A DNA stretch of 64,000 nucleotides from Modicisalibacter sp049808615 (lineage in GTDB: Bacteria; Pseudomonadota; Gammaproteobacteria; Pseudomonadales; Halomonadaceae): positions 41,555-105,554 of the forward strand of contig NZ_JBNCAN010000017.1 in NCBI RefSeq assembly GCF_049808615.1, read 5' to 3'. The stretch's first letter is position 1. Each line of letters opens with the position of its first letter. The notes under the pieces are model-generated. The model saw nothing but the letters and a program-made list of their open reading frames with translations, had not been told where the DNA came from and made no database searches. The translations under genes and the position numbers were made by a program. Positions 53,971 to 60,752 of this stretch are shown here, one piece after another.

Positions 53971-54387
53971 GGCGCCTCCTAAAAAAGCTAATTCATTTTA
54001 AGTGCTCAACGCCTGTTCGGGAAAGGAGATATCAGGCGTTGCATCGTCCCACAATTCAAGGGAGCGATTTTATAAAAGCATTAAAAAATTAATCGAAAAA
54101 AAACTAAAACTTCCTAGATAAAAAATACTACTAGCCTGTTTTTATTGTAGGTAACGAACCTTTTTCCTGTTAGATACTTCCAAGAATAACTCTAACTTAT
54201 TGATTATACATAGTTTTATTCATTTATTGGATAAATGGAATGGTTTTTATGAGAAAAAAGAATATACACATTTTTGTAACTTAACTTTACAATGAAGCGA
54301 AAAAAGGTAACCCTATCTCAATCCTCCGCATGGATGTAGAGGCATCTCAACGCCTTACAACCTACGACAGACTTTTGGAGCAAACGC
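53971..54387. promoter_or_regulatory. AT-rich regulatory region between rdgB and csgD
   Basis: This 417-bp gap is much more AT-rich than its surroundings. It holds a 9-bp inverted repeat CAACGCCTG (54007-54015) / CAGGCGTTG (54033-54041) about 45 bp from the rdgB start. It also holds TGTAACTTAA at 54275-54284, which recurs before the first curlin gene. No gene is seen. It must hold the csgD promoter and probably its control sites. Confidence 0.6.
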
Positions 54388-55059
54388 ATGGAACATGAAA
54401 ATTCTCTGATATTACTTGTGACAGACTGCAATCCCCAGTCCCAGCTCTTCATGGATTATATCGCTGAGCAACTGGACTGTCAGATCACAGCGGTCAGTCC
54501 CCAGGATTCCGTCGACAACCTGGAAAATGACAGCATTCTGGTATTGCTCGATGCCGATCACGTCGATGAAAGCAGTATGCAGCAGTGGCACGGGCGCTCT
54601 GCCGAACGCCTATCGATGACCCTGGCTGCTTTCAATCTACGCGACGAGGACCACGCCGCTGACGTCCTCGCATCACTTCACCTGCAGGGCGTGTTTTATC
54701 GACGCGATAGCCTGCAACTGATCTGTAAAGGCATTGGAGCTCTACTCGAGGGCGATCTGTGGATGTCGCGCTCGCTGATGACCCGCTTGATCGAATTCTA
54801 TCGCCGCCAGCAGCTCAATGCCTATCGTCCGGTCTGCGGGCTTACTCATCGCGAGCTGGAGATCATCGGTCTGCTCGGCTCCGGGGCTTCCAATACCGAG
54901 ATCGCCGATAAACTGTTTGTCAGTGAGCATACGGTGAAGTCTCACCTTTACAACATCTTTCGCAAGATCAAGGTCCACAACCGCATCCAGGCCATGAATT
55001 GGGCACGTCAGAATCTGGGCGCACCACCCCCCAGCCATCAGAAATCCCCAAGGCGCTGA
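54388..55059 (+). CDS. csgD: CsgD/VpsT-family LuxR-type regulator of curli
   Basis: This 223-residue regulator has an N-terminal atypical receiver domain (about 6-120) lacking a clear phospho-Asp site, and a C-terminal LuxR HTH (about 150-212, LTHRELEIIGLLGSGASNTEIA, VSEHTVKSHLYNIFRKIKV). Residues 125-128 read WMSR in GDLWMSRSL, matching the W-[FLM]-[TS]-R motif by which Vibrio VpsT binds c-di-GMP; E. coli CsgD lacks it. It heads csgD-csgE-csgF-csgG on one strand, with csgE starting eight bases after its stop. It should activate curli genes, perhaps directly in response to c-di-GMP. Confidence 0.92.
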   Translation: MEHENSLILLVTDCNPQSQLFMDYIAEQLDCQITAVSPQDSVDNLENDSILVLLDADHVDESSMQQWHGRSAERLSMTLAAFNLRDEDHAADVLASLHLQGVFYRRDSLQLICKGIGALLEGDLWMSRSLMTRLIEFYRRQQLNAYRPVCGLTHRELEIIGLLGSGASNTEIADKLFVSEHTVKSHLYNIFRKIKVHNRIQAMNWARQNLGAPPPSHQKSPRR

Positions 55060-55067
55060 GGCACGTC

Positions 55068-55577
55068 ATGCTGTTGAAGCCAAAGGTGATTGCCGTTGTC
55101 CTGCTGATGGGATTACAGCAGGCCCAGGCGGAATCGATACCCGCTCCGAATGAGGCCGTTCAGCCTGCAGAGGCGGGCATACCGGCTTCTGCCGACGACA
55201 GGCCCGAGGGGGATGACGGCCCGGCCAGCGAGACGCTGACGCCTGCCGAGCCGGCACTGACCGGCCTGCTGGTGGATCGCACCATCACCATGATCGGTAA
55301 GACGTTTTTCCAGAGGTTCAGTCAGTTACGTCTGGATAGTGTCATTCTCAGTAATACCAGCCTGGCCATACACGAGCGTCCTTCCGCACGCTGGGGGAGC
55401 ATCGTGTGGGTGTCCGAAGGCACACGTATTCTTTTCGAGGCCACGTTGCCACCCCGGTTAAGTGACGTAGATCAATACGCCGAGGCCGCAGTGGGACAAG
55501 TGGAACAACTGGTACTGAAAAGCAAGGTCTCCCAGGCATTGCAATCCGATGGGGATCTGGCGGACGACGAATTCTGA
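55068..55577 (+). CDS. csgE: Curli assembly protein CsgE
   Basis: CsgE is a periplasmic adaptor that caps and gates the CsgG export pore. From ATG 55068 it is 169 residues with a signal peptide (LLKPKVIAVVLLMGLQQAQA). An acidic/Pro-rich spacer not found in E. coli follows (about 22-65), then the CsgE domain. Diagnostic pieces are TITMIGKTFFQRF, the IHERPSARWGS strand and the C terminus GDLADDEF, very close to E. coli (NERPSARWGS, GDLAHDEF). The longer frame starts inside csgD. Confidence 0.93.
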   Translation: MLLKPKVIAVVLLMGLQQAQAESIPAPNEAVQPAEAGIPASADDRPEGDDGPASETLTPAEPALTGLLVDRTITMIGKTFFQRFSQLRLDSVILSNTSLAIHERPSARWGSIVWVSEGTRILFEATLPPRLSDVDQYAEAAVGQVEQLVLKSKVSQALQSDGDLADDEF

Positions 55578-55625
55578 ACCGTCGTCCATCGACTACGCAA
55601 AACGCTATAACGCAGGGGATAACCT

Positions 55626-56036
55626 ATGAGACTTCCATATTGGCTCTTGTCCTTGGCACTGGCTTCTACAGGTGCTCAGGCCGGGGAGCTTGTCTATCGA
55701 CCCATCAACCCTTCCTTCGGTGGCGACCCCCTGGTGGGCAATTATCTGCTCAACAAGGCGCAATCCCAGGACAATAACGAAGACCCGGATGCACCGGACT
55801 TTGGCGATTTCTCCCCCAACCAGTTCAAGATAGAAGAAACCGTCTATGAAAGCCTCGATGATGCTATTCAGGCTGCAAAAGACGGCGAGTCAGGGAGTTT
55901 CAGCACCATCGATAGCCCCAATCTACGCTTTCAGGTCGAGAGCCTAGGCAATGGTGGATACAAGTTGATCATCACGGATCGCGCCACCGGCGAGATCACG
56001 AGTGTCAACATTGGTGGCGCTAGTCCCAATTTCTAA
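55626..56036 (+). CDS. csgF: Curli assembly protein CsgF
   Basis: CsgF sits at the outer face of the CsgG pore and positions the CsgB nucleator. The 136-residue protein has a signal peptide cut after AQA (about residue 19), then ELVYRPINPSFGGDPLVGNY, the CsgG-binding N-terminal motif, and LLNKAQSQ. The C terminus SVNIGGASPNF is compact, as in the family. It lies between csgE and csgG with short gaps of 48 and 15 bp. Confidence 0.93.
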   Translation: MRLPYWLLSLALASTGAQAGELVYRPINPSFGGDPLVGNYLLNKAQSQDNNEDPDAPDFGDFSPNQFKIEETVYESLDDAIQAAKDGESGSFSTIDSPNLRFQVESLGNGGYKLIITDRATGEITSVNIGGASPNF

Positions 56037-56051
56037 CCCAGGGGAGCCAAA

Positions 56052-56888
56052 ATGAAATTTCTAAGAATCTGTCTGGTGACCTCCCTGCTGGCACTGGGTG
56101 GCTGCACCAGCATGGTCAATCACGCCGAGGGGCTGGAAAGCGCCCCGGCCACCTTGATGCCGCGTTCCGGCACCTACGGCGACCTGATCAGTCTGCCCAG
56201 GCCAAGTGCCAAGATCTATGCCGCCGTCTATGATTTCCGCGATCAGACCGGCCAGTACAAGCCTCAACCGGCGAGCACCTTCTCAACCGCTGTCACCCAG
56301 GGTGGAGCCGCCATGCTCAGCGCCGCTCTGGCGGATTCCGGCTGGTTCATTCCTCTTGAACGCGTAGGGCTACAGAATCTGCTGACCGAACGCAAGATCA
56401 TTCGCGCCAATCTGGAACGCCTTGGCCGGCCAGAAGCGCTGGAAACACTCAATGCAGCCCGTATTCTGCTCGAGGGCGGCATCATCGCCTATGAATCGAA
56501 TATTCGCACCGGCGGGGCAGGCGCAGAATATTTTGGGATCGGCGCCTCGGGCAAATACCAGGTCGACCAGGTGACCGTTAATCTGCGTGCAGTGGACATT
56601 GCCACCGGTGAGGTCCTCAGTAATGTGACGACCAGCAAGACCGTCTTCTCACACGAGCTAAGGGCCGGCGTCTATCGCTTCATCGACTTCAAGCGGTTGC
56701 TGGAGGGGGAAGTCGGTTATACCAACAATGAGCCGGTACAACTGGCCGTCATGTCCGCCATCGAATCGTCGGTCATTCATTTGATTGCACGGGGCGTTCG
56801 CGATCAGCTCTGGTCATTGGCAGATCCCAACGAGGTTCAAAACCCGATTCTCAGCACCTATCTAGAGGCGCCTACACCATTACTCTAG
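56052..56888 (+). CDS. csgG: Curli export pore lipoprotein CsgG
   Basis: CsgG forms the nonameric outer-membrane channel for curlin subunits. The 278-residue protein has a lipobox ALGGC with Cys18. The periplasmic domain contains AAVYDFRDQTGQYKP and GGAAMLSAALADSGWF, the region LLTERKIIRANLE follows, and IGASGKYQVDQVTVNLRAVDI is in the barrel-forming part. Its length is that of E. coli CsgG (277). It is the last gene of csgDEFG and is followed by a terminator. Confidence 0.96.
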   Translation: MKFLRICLVTSLLALGGCTSMVNHAEGLESAPATLMPRSGTYGDLISLPRPSAKIYAAVYDFRDQTGQYKPQPASTFSTAVTQGGAAMLSAALADSGWFIPLERVGLQNLLTERKIIRANLERLGRPEALETLNAARILLEGGIIAYESNIRTGGAGAEYFGIGASGKYQVDQVTVNLRAVDIATGEVLSNVTTSKTVFSHELRAGVYRFIDFKRLLEGEVGYTNNEPVQLAVMSAIESSVIHLIARGVRDQLWSLADPNEVQNPILSTYLEAPTPLL

Positions 56889-56916
56889 GCTTGCCTGTAT
56901 TGCATTCCTTTTACCG

Positions 56917-56941
56917 AGGCGCCCTGATGGGCGCCTTTTTT
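56917..56941 (+). terminator. Rho-independent terminator after csgG
   Basis: AGGCGCCC (56917-56924) and GGGCGCCT (56929-56936) form an 8-bp stem around TGAT, followed by Ts. It ends the csgDEFG transcript. Confidence 0.9.
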
Positions 56942-57356
56942 GTCCTGCCACTCCCTTTCTTTCGCACCATGCGGGAGCCACCCTCCCGCTGAAAAAAATT
57001 AATAAATTAAATTATTTAACATTGTGTTTTTAATACTATCGGTCTGTAAAAAAGTCATCTCGTTAATACATGTAAATAAAGTTATCTTCCTATTGTTGAG
57101 GTTTCTTTTTGTGTCAAGACTGTAACTTAAGAATACAGCTCTCGAAGAGTGCTGGTCGCAATAATGAGAGAACAAAATAAAAATACTTTTATTATTTATT
57201 CGGTCGATATTTGACCAACATGAATGAAAGCTGAATTTGGCTTTCAGACTAAAGGGATATTCTCCTTTGAATTTAAAGAAAAAGCTCGGTCTTTGATCGA
57301 GTCTTTATCTTTAACACCATGGAATACATAGCAACATTCAAAAAAGGAAGGGAACT
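56942..57356. promoter_or_regulatory. AT-rich region upstream of the first curlin gene
   Basis: This long AT-rich stretch holds no gene. It contains TGTAACTTAA at 57121-57130 (shared with the csgD upstream region) and several short foldbacks: TGAAAGC/GCTTTCA (57225-57231 and 57240-57246), AAAGG/CCTTT about 57251-57268, and CTCG/CGAG about 57285-57301. A GGAAGGGA ribosome site lies just before the curlin ATG. Promoter elements cannot be fixed with confidence. Confidence 0.55.
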
Positions 57357-58427
57357 ATGAAATTTAAGGTAGCACTACTGGCCGCCTCCGTAGCTTTCTC
57401 AGCCAGCGCCATCGCCGCAGAAAACGACGCGACCGTCGATCAGAGTGGGCAAAAGAACGTGCTCAACTCCCATCAGCTGGGATACGCCAATACCGCGCAC
57501 CTTCAGCAATCCGGCTGGAATGGTAGCGTGGAGTTGCTGCAGAAAGGACAGCACAACAACGCTAACGTCGATCAGAGTGGCGCGCACGAATCAGCGGATG
57601 TCTACCAGACCGGTTACGCCAACGATTCGAGCACGACACAAGAAGGTTACGACAACCATCTCGTGAGCGTACAGAAGGGTCAATACAACCGTTCCGATGT
57701 CACCCAGAGTGGCATGATGGGTAAGGCAGATATCTATCAGACTGGATACGCCAACGAGTCGGAAGTCACCCAAGGCGGAGAAGGCAACAGCGCCGTTTCG
57801 GTACAGAAAGGGCAGTACAACAGCTCCGACGTCACCCAGAGCGGCAATCGTAACCTGGCGGACGTCTACCAGGCTGGTTACGCCAACGAATCCAGCATCA
57901 CCCAGGGTGACGGCTATGGCAATAAAGCTGTCTCTGTCCAGAAAGGACAGTACAACAGTTCGGAAATCACTCAGGAGGGTATCAAGGCCTCTGCTGATGT
58001 CTACCAGGCCGGCTATGCCAACGAATCCAGCATCACCCAGAGCAGCTACAAGAACGTGGCTGATATCACTCAGAAGGGTGAATTCAATACCTCTGAAGTG
58101 ACCCAGTCTGCCATGAAGAACAGGGCCGATGTTTATCAGGCAGGTTACGACAACTACTCCTCTATCGAGCAGACTCGTCGTGACAACACTGCCAAGGTCA
58201 CCCAAAAAGGCACTTACAATGTCGCTGAGATTTCACAGCATGGCATCAATGACGTAGCCGATATCCATCAGCAAGGCTACGACAACTACGCTGCCATCAA
58301 TCAGAGTGCTGCGGGCCTGGGCACGCTGGCGCGTAACTACGCGGAAATCGTTCAGAGCGGCTATGGCAACAGCGCCACCATCAATCAGTCCGGTGGTTAC
58401 AATAACGCTTCTGTCTACCAGAACTAA
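57357..58427 (+). CDS. csgA: Major curlin subunit, long tandem-repeat form (copy 1)
   Basis: This secreted amyloid subunit has 356 residues (E. coli CsgA 151). The signal peptide MKFKVALLAASVAFSASAIA is nearly all shared with the second curlin. The rest is made of about 11-residue half-repeats of the curlin type (x-V-x-Q-x-G-x-x-N). Residues 80-300 form five near-perfect 44-residue units, each with four half-repeats such as ADVYQAGYANE, SSITQ..., AVSVQKGQYNS and SEITQ.... An N-terminal segment (22-79) and a C-terminal segment ending ATINQSGGYNNASVYQN cap the array. The fold should be a beta-solenoid exported through CsgG. A strong terminator follows. Confidence 0.92.
   Translation: MKFKVALLAASVAFSASAIAAENDATVDQSGQKNVLNSHQLGYANTAHLQQSGWNGSVELLQKGQHNNANVDQSGAHESADVYQTGYANDSSTTQEGYDNHLVSVQKGQYNRSDVTQSGMMGKADIYQTGYANESEVTQGGEGNSAVSVQKGQYNSSDVTQSGNRNLADVYQAGYANESSITQGDGYGNKAVSVQKGQYNSSEITQEGIKASADVYQAGYANESSITQSSYKNVADITQKGEFNTSEVTQSAMKNRADVYQAGYDNYSSIEQTRRDNTAKVTQKGTYNVAEISQHGINDVADIHQQGYDNYAAINQSAAGLGTLARNYAEIVQSGYGNSATINQSGGYNNASVYQN
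57594..58256 (+). repeat. Coding tandem repeat: five 44-residue curlin super-units
   Basis: Five consecutive units of 44, 44, 45, 44 and 44 codons encode A-D-[VI]-Y-Q-[TA]-G-Y-[AD]-N followed by three further half-repeats. Alternate rungs carry GYAN and QKG-x-[YF]-N signatures, so the true period is two curlin repeats. Confidence 0.88.
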
Positions 58428-58463
58428 GAAGTACTTCTTCAGTACTTGAATGCTGAAGACTTC

Positions 58464-58492
58464 AAGACCCCGCCGTATGGCGGGGTCTTTTG
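58464..58492 (+). terminator. Rho-independent terminator after curlin copy 1
   Basis: AAGACCCCGCC and GGCGGGGTCTT form an 11-bp stem around GTAT, followed by a short T run. It lies 37 bp past the stop and separates this gene from the csgB-like gene. Confidence 0.92.
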
Positions 58493-58680
58493 CTGGAGCA
58501 AGCCGCTCAGCCCGAGCGAGCATGAAAGTAGCAAAAAACTAATTAACTACGATTAATGAAGTAAACATAACACCTTTAAATGGCACTGCTTTAACCATCC
58601 TATGATTCATCTTAACTTCTGATGGCAACGGATTCTTTATGTATCAATATGTAACCATTAGAAAACGAAGAGTGACTGTC

Positions 58681-59157
58681 ATGAACCTGAGAGCCTTCAC
58701 CGTGATGATCGGATTGAGTCTGCTGACGCAGCACGCCTTGGCAGAAGATCTCGCCATCGGGTCCGAGCTCCGTGCCGGCTTTTACGCCGACAGCAACTCA
58801 GCGCGTTCCGAACAGCGGAATAATGGCAACGATGCCAGCACGGTACAGCATGGCCAAAGAAATATGGCAACCATCCGACAGCAGGGCGTCCATAACCGTG
58901 CGACGCTGCGTCAACAAGGAACAGAGCACAACGCCGCCATTCTACAACTAGGCGGCTATAACAGTGCGGATATCCTCCAATCGGGATCTGGCCATGACGC
59001 AACGATCGAGCAACGTGGCCACGGTAAGCAAGCCAGCATCGAACAACACGGCGTTCGTGGCAAAGCCGATATTCGCCAACTAGGCACGAGCAGTACGCCT
59101 GTCAGCATCTCTCAGATCGCCAATGGTCGGATGCAGGTACAGGTAATTCAGCGGTGA
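58681..59157 (+). CDS. csgB: Minor curlin / nucleator, CsgB-like
   Basis: From ATG 58681 the protein has 158 residues: a signal peptide (LRAFTVMIGLSLLTQHALA), a 25-residue spacer and about eight or nine curlin half-repeats such as ATIRQQGVHNR, ATLRQQGTEHN and ADILQSGSGHD. The repeats are richer in Arg and His than those of the two large curlins. The C-terminal SQIANGRMQVQVIQR resembles the Arg-rich tail of E. coli CsgB (MAIRVTQR), the part that anchors it. CsgB nucleates curlin polymerisation at the cell surface. The size matches E. coli CsgB (151). The frame opens 14 codons earlier without signal-like sequence. Confidence 0.86.
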   Translation: MNLRAFTVMIGLSLLTQHALAEDLAIGSELRAGFYADSNSARSEQRNNGNDASTVQHGQRNMATIRQQGVHNRATLRQQGTEHNAAILQLGGYNSADILQSGSGHDATIEQRGHGKQASIEQHGVRGKADIRQLGTSSTPVSISQIANGRMQVQVIQR

Positions 59158-59290
59158 CATCCTAAGAACCTGGCGTGTGGGTTACACGAGGGAAAGGGTT
59201 CTAAAACAGAGTGTCATGTCGCAAAGCAGGGCAATAACGACGCTTGAAAAGCGCAAAAAAGCAAGTAAAAACCAACTGAAGGGAACAACC

Positions 59291-60364
59291 ATGAAATTCA
59301 AAGTAGCCTTACTCGCAGCATCCGTCGCTTTCTCCGCCAGCGCAATTGCCGGTGACAACGACGCCCAGGTCAATCAGAGCGGCCTGCACAACTATGCCGA
59401 CGCGTTCCAGACCGGTACCGCAAACACACTGCGCATGGATCAGTCCAACCTTTTAAATGACGCGACAAGCGTGCAGAAAGGGCAGCACAACAAGGTCAAA
59501 ATCGACCAAAACGGCTTTTCTGGTTCCGCCGACGTCTATCAGGCCGGCTACGCCAACAAGTCAGTAACGAAGCAGGGCGGCCTCCACGATGACGCCAAGT
59601 CCGTACAGAAAGGCCAGTACAACGAGTCGAAGGTCACGCAGCACGGCATGTTCGACGGCGTGAAGGCGGACATCTATCAGGCCGGCTACGCCAACCAGTC
59701 CGCGACCGTCCAGTCCGGTGTCAACAATGATATCGTCTCCGTGCAGAAAGGCACCTATAACGAATCCAACGTGACCCAGAGTGTCTTTAACAACGATGCG
59801 AATATCTATCAGGCCGGCTACGCCAACAAGTCCGATGTAGAACAGGGCGGCGGCTACAGCAACGACGTTGTTTCCGTGCAGAAGGGCACCTATAACGAGT
59901 CCGAAATCACTCAGAGCAGCATCAAGGCCTCCGCCGATGTTTATCAGGCCGGCTACGCCAACAAGTCCAGCATCAATCAGTATAGCTACAAGAACAACGC
60001 CGATATCGTGCAGAAGGGCGAGTTCAACGAATCCAGGGTCGCGCAGCACAGCAAGGAAAACATGGCCGATGTCTTCCAGGCCGGATACGCCAACGACTCG
60101 TCCATTACACAGGATCGTGAGAACCATGCCACGGTCGTGCAGAAGGGCACCTACAACGAGTCAGACATCCTCCAAGACGGTATGTACGATGTCGCCGATG
60201 TCTTCCAGGCCGGTCACGGCAACGAAGCCACTATCCGTCAAAGCGCCCATGGCTTTGGCAGCTTCATGACCAATCGTGCCACTGTTACTCAGCACGGCTA
60301 CGGCAACAGCGCCACCATCCATCAATCCGGCGGTGGCAACGGCGCAACTGTCTATCAGTATTGA
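59291..60364 (+). CDS. Major curlin subunit, long tandem-repeat form (copy 2)
   Basis: This paralogue of the first giant curlin has 357 residues and the same signal peptide (MKFKVALLAASVAFSASAIA). Residues 36-301 form six units of 43-46 residues with the same plan: A-D-[VI]-[YF]-Q-A-G-Y-A-N, then S-x-x-x-Q, then VSVQKG-[QT]-YNE, then S-x-[VI]-x-Q. A cap ending SATIHQSGGGNGATVYQY follows. It differs from copy 1 mainly at solvent-type positions (more Asp, Lys and Glu after the N ladder), so fibres could mix or differ in surface charge. It lies 133 bp after csgB and has its own ribosome site (AAGGGAAC) and terminator. Confidence 0.92.
   Translation: MKFKVALLAASVAFSASAIAGDNDAQVNQSGLHNYADAFQTGTANTLRMDQSNLLNDATSVQKGQHNKVKIDQNGFSGSADVYQAGYANKSVTKQGGLHDDAKSVQKGQYNESKVTQHGMFDGVKADIYQAGYANQSATVQSGVNNDIVSVQKGTYNESNVTQSVFNNDANIYQAGYANKSDVEQGGGYSNDVVSVQKGTYNESEITQSSIKASADVYQAGYANKSSINQYSYKNNADIVQKGEFNESRVAQHSKENMADVFQAGYANDSSITQDRENHATVVQKGTYNESDILQDGMYDVADVFQAGHGNEATIRQSAHGFGSFMTNRATVTQHGYGNSATIHQSGGGNGATVYQY
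59396..60193 (+). repeat. Coding tandem repeat: six ~44-residue curlin super-units
   Basis: Six consecutive units of 44, 46, 44, 45, 44 and 43 codons repeat the same four-half-repeat plan as in copy 1. One more unit than in copy 1 is recognisable, compensated by a shorter N-terminal segment. Confidence 0.88.
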
Positions 60365-60395
60365 TAAATACAGCCCTGCCGTTTAGCAGGATCGC

Positions 60396-60420
60396 AAGCC
60401 CCGCTTCGGCGGGGCTTCTT
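60396..60420 (+). terminator. Rho-independent terminator after curlin copy 2
   Basis: AAGCCCCGC and GCGGGGCTT form a 9-bp stem closed by a TTCG tetraloop, followed by CTTCTTCATTT. It lies 32 bp after the stop. Confidence 0.9.
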
Positions 60421-60752
60421 CATTTAAGTATTATTAATTAACAAATGTTTCTAATGTAATGACAAATTTTGTGATGGCCGATGCTAAGCTTTTATTATTA
60501 AAGATAAAATTAAAATTAACATAGGTTATTAATCTATATATTCCAAAAACATCTAAACATCTTGGCTATTCTAGCTTTACAGATACAGTAAAAAGAACAA
60601 TGTTAAACAGGTTGAAGATGGTTTCTCAATCTTATTGCTACAGAAAATGGTTTGCATTTAATGGAAAGGTGAGATCATTTTTGTTCAGAAAAAACGCTTA
60701 TCACAGGGAAGGATAAGCCAAATAACAATAAATTCCCCCCATGAGGACGCCA
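60421..60752. promoter_or_regulatory. AT-rich region upstream of the VpsR-like activator gene
   Basis: This stretch of about 330 bp is very AT-rich and contains no gene that I can see. It should contain the promoter of the activator gene. A GAGGA ribosome site lies at 60743-60747. I saw no clear -35/-10 pair or sigma54 site. Confidence 0.5.

Noticed and set aside
54000..54387. Sigma54 promoter upstream of csgD
   Set aside because: A TTGCA near 54040 has no GG at the required distance upstream; no other candidate fits.
57591..60127. Long antisense open frames (about 200 and 188 residues) opposite the curlin genes
   Set aside because: They are the complement of a highly regular coding repeat and show the same 44-codon period. 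No ribosome site or independent family was seen.
57594..60193. Regular repeats resembling a CRISPR array
   Set aside because: The repeats are in-frame codons of curlin proteins with degenerate third positions; there are no identical repeat/spacer units and no cas genes.
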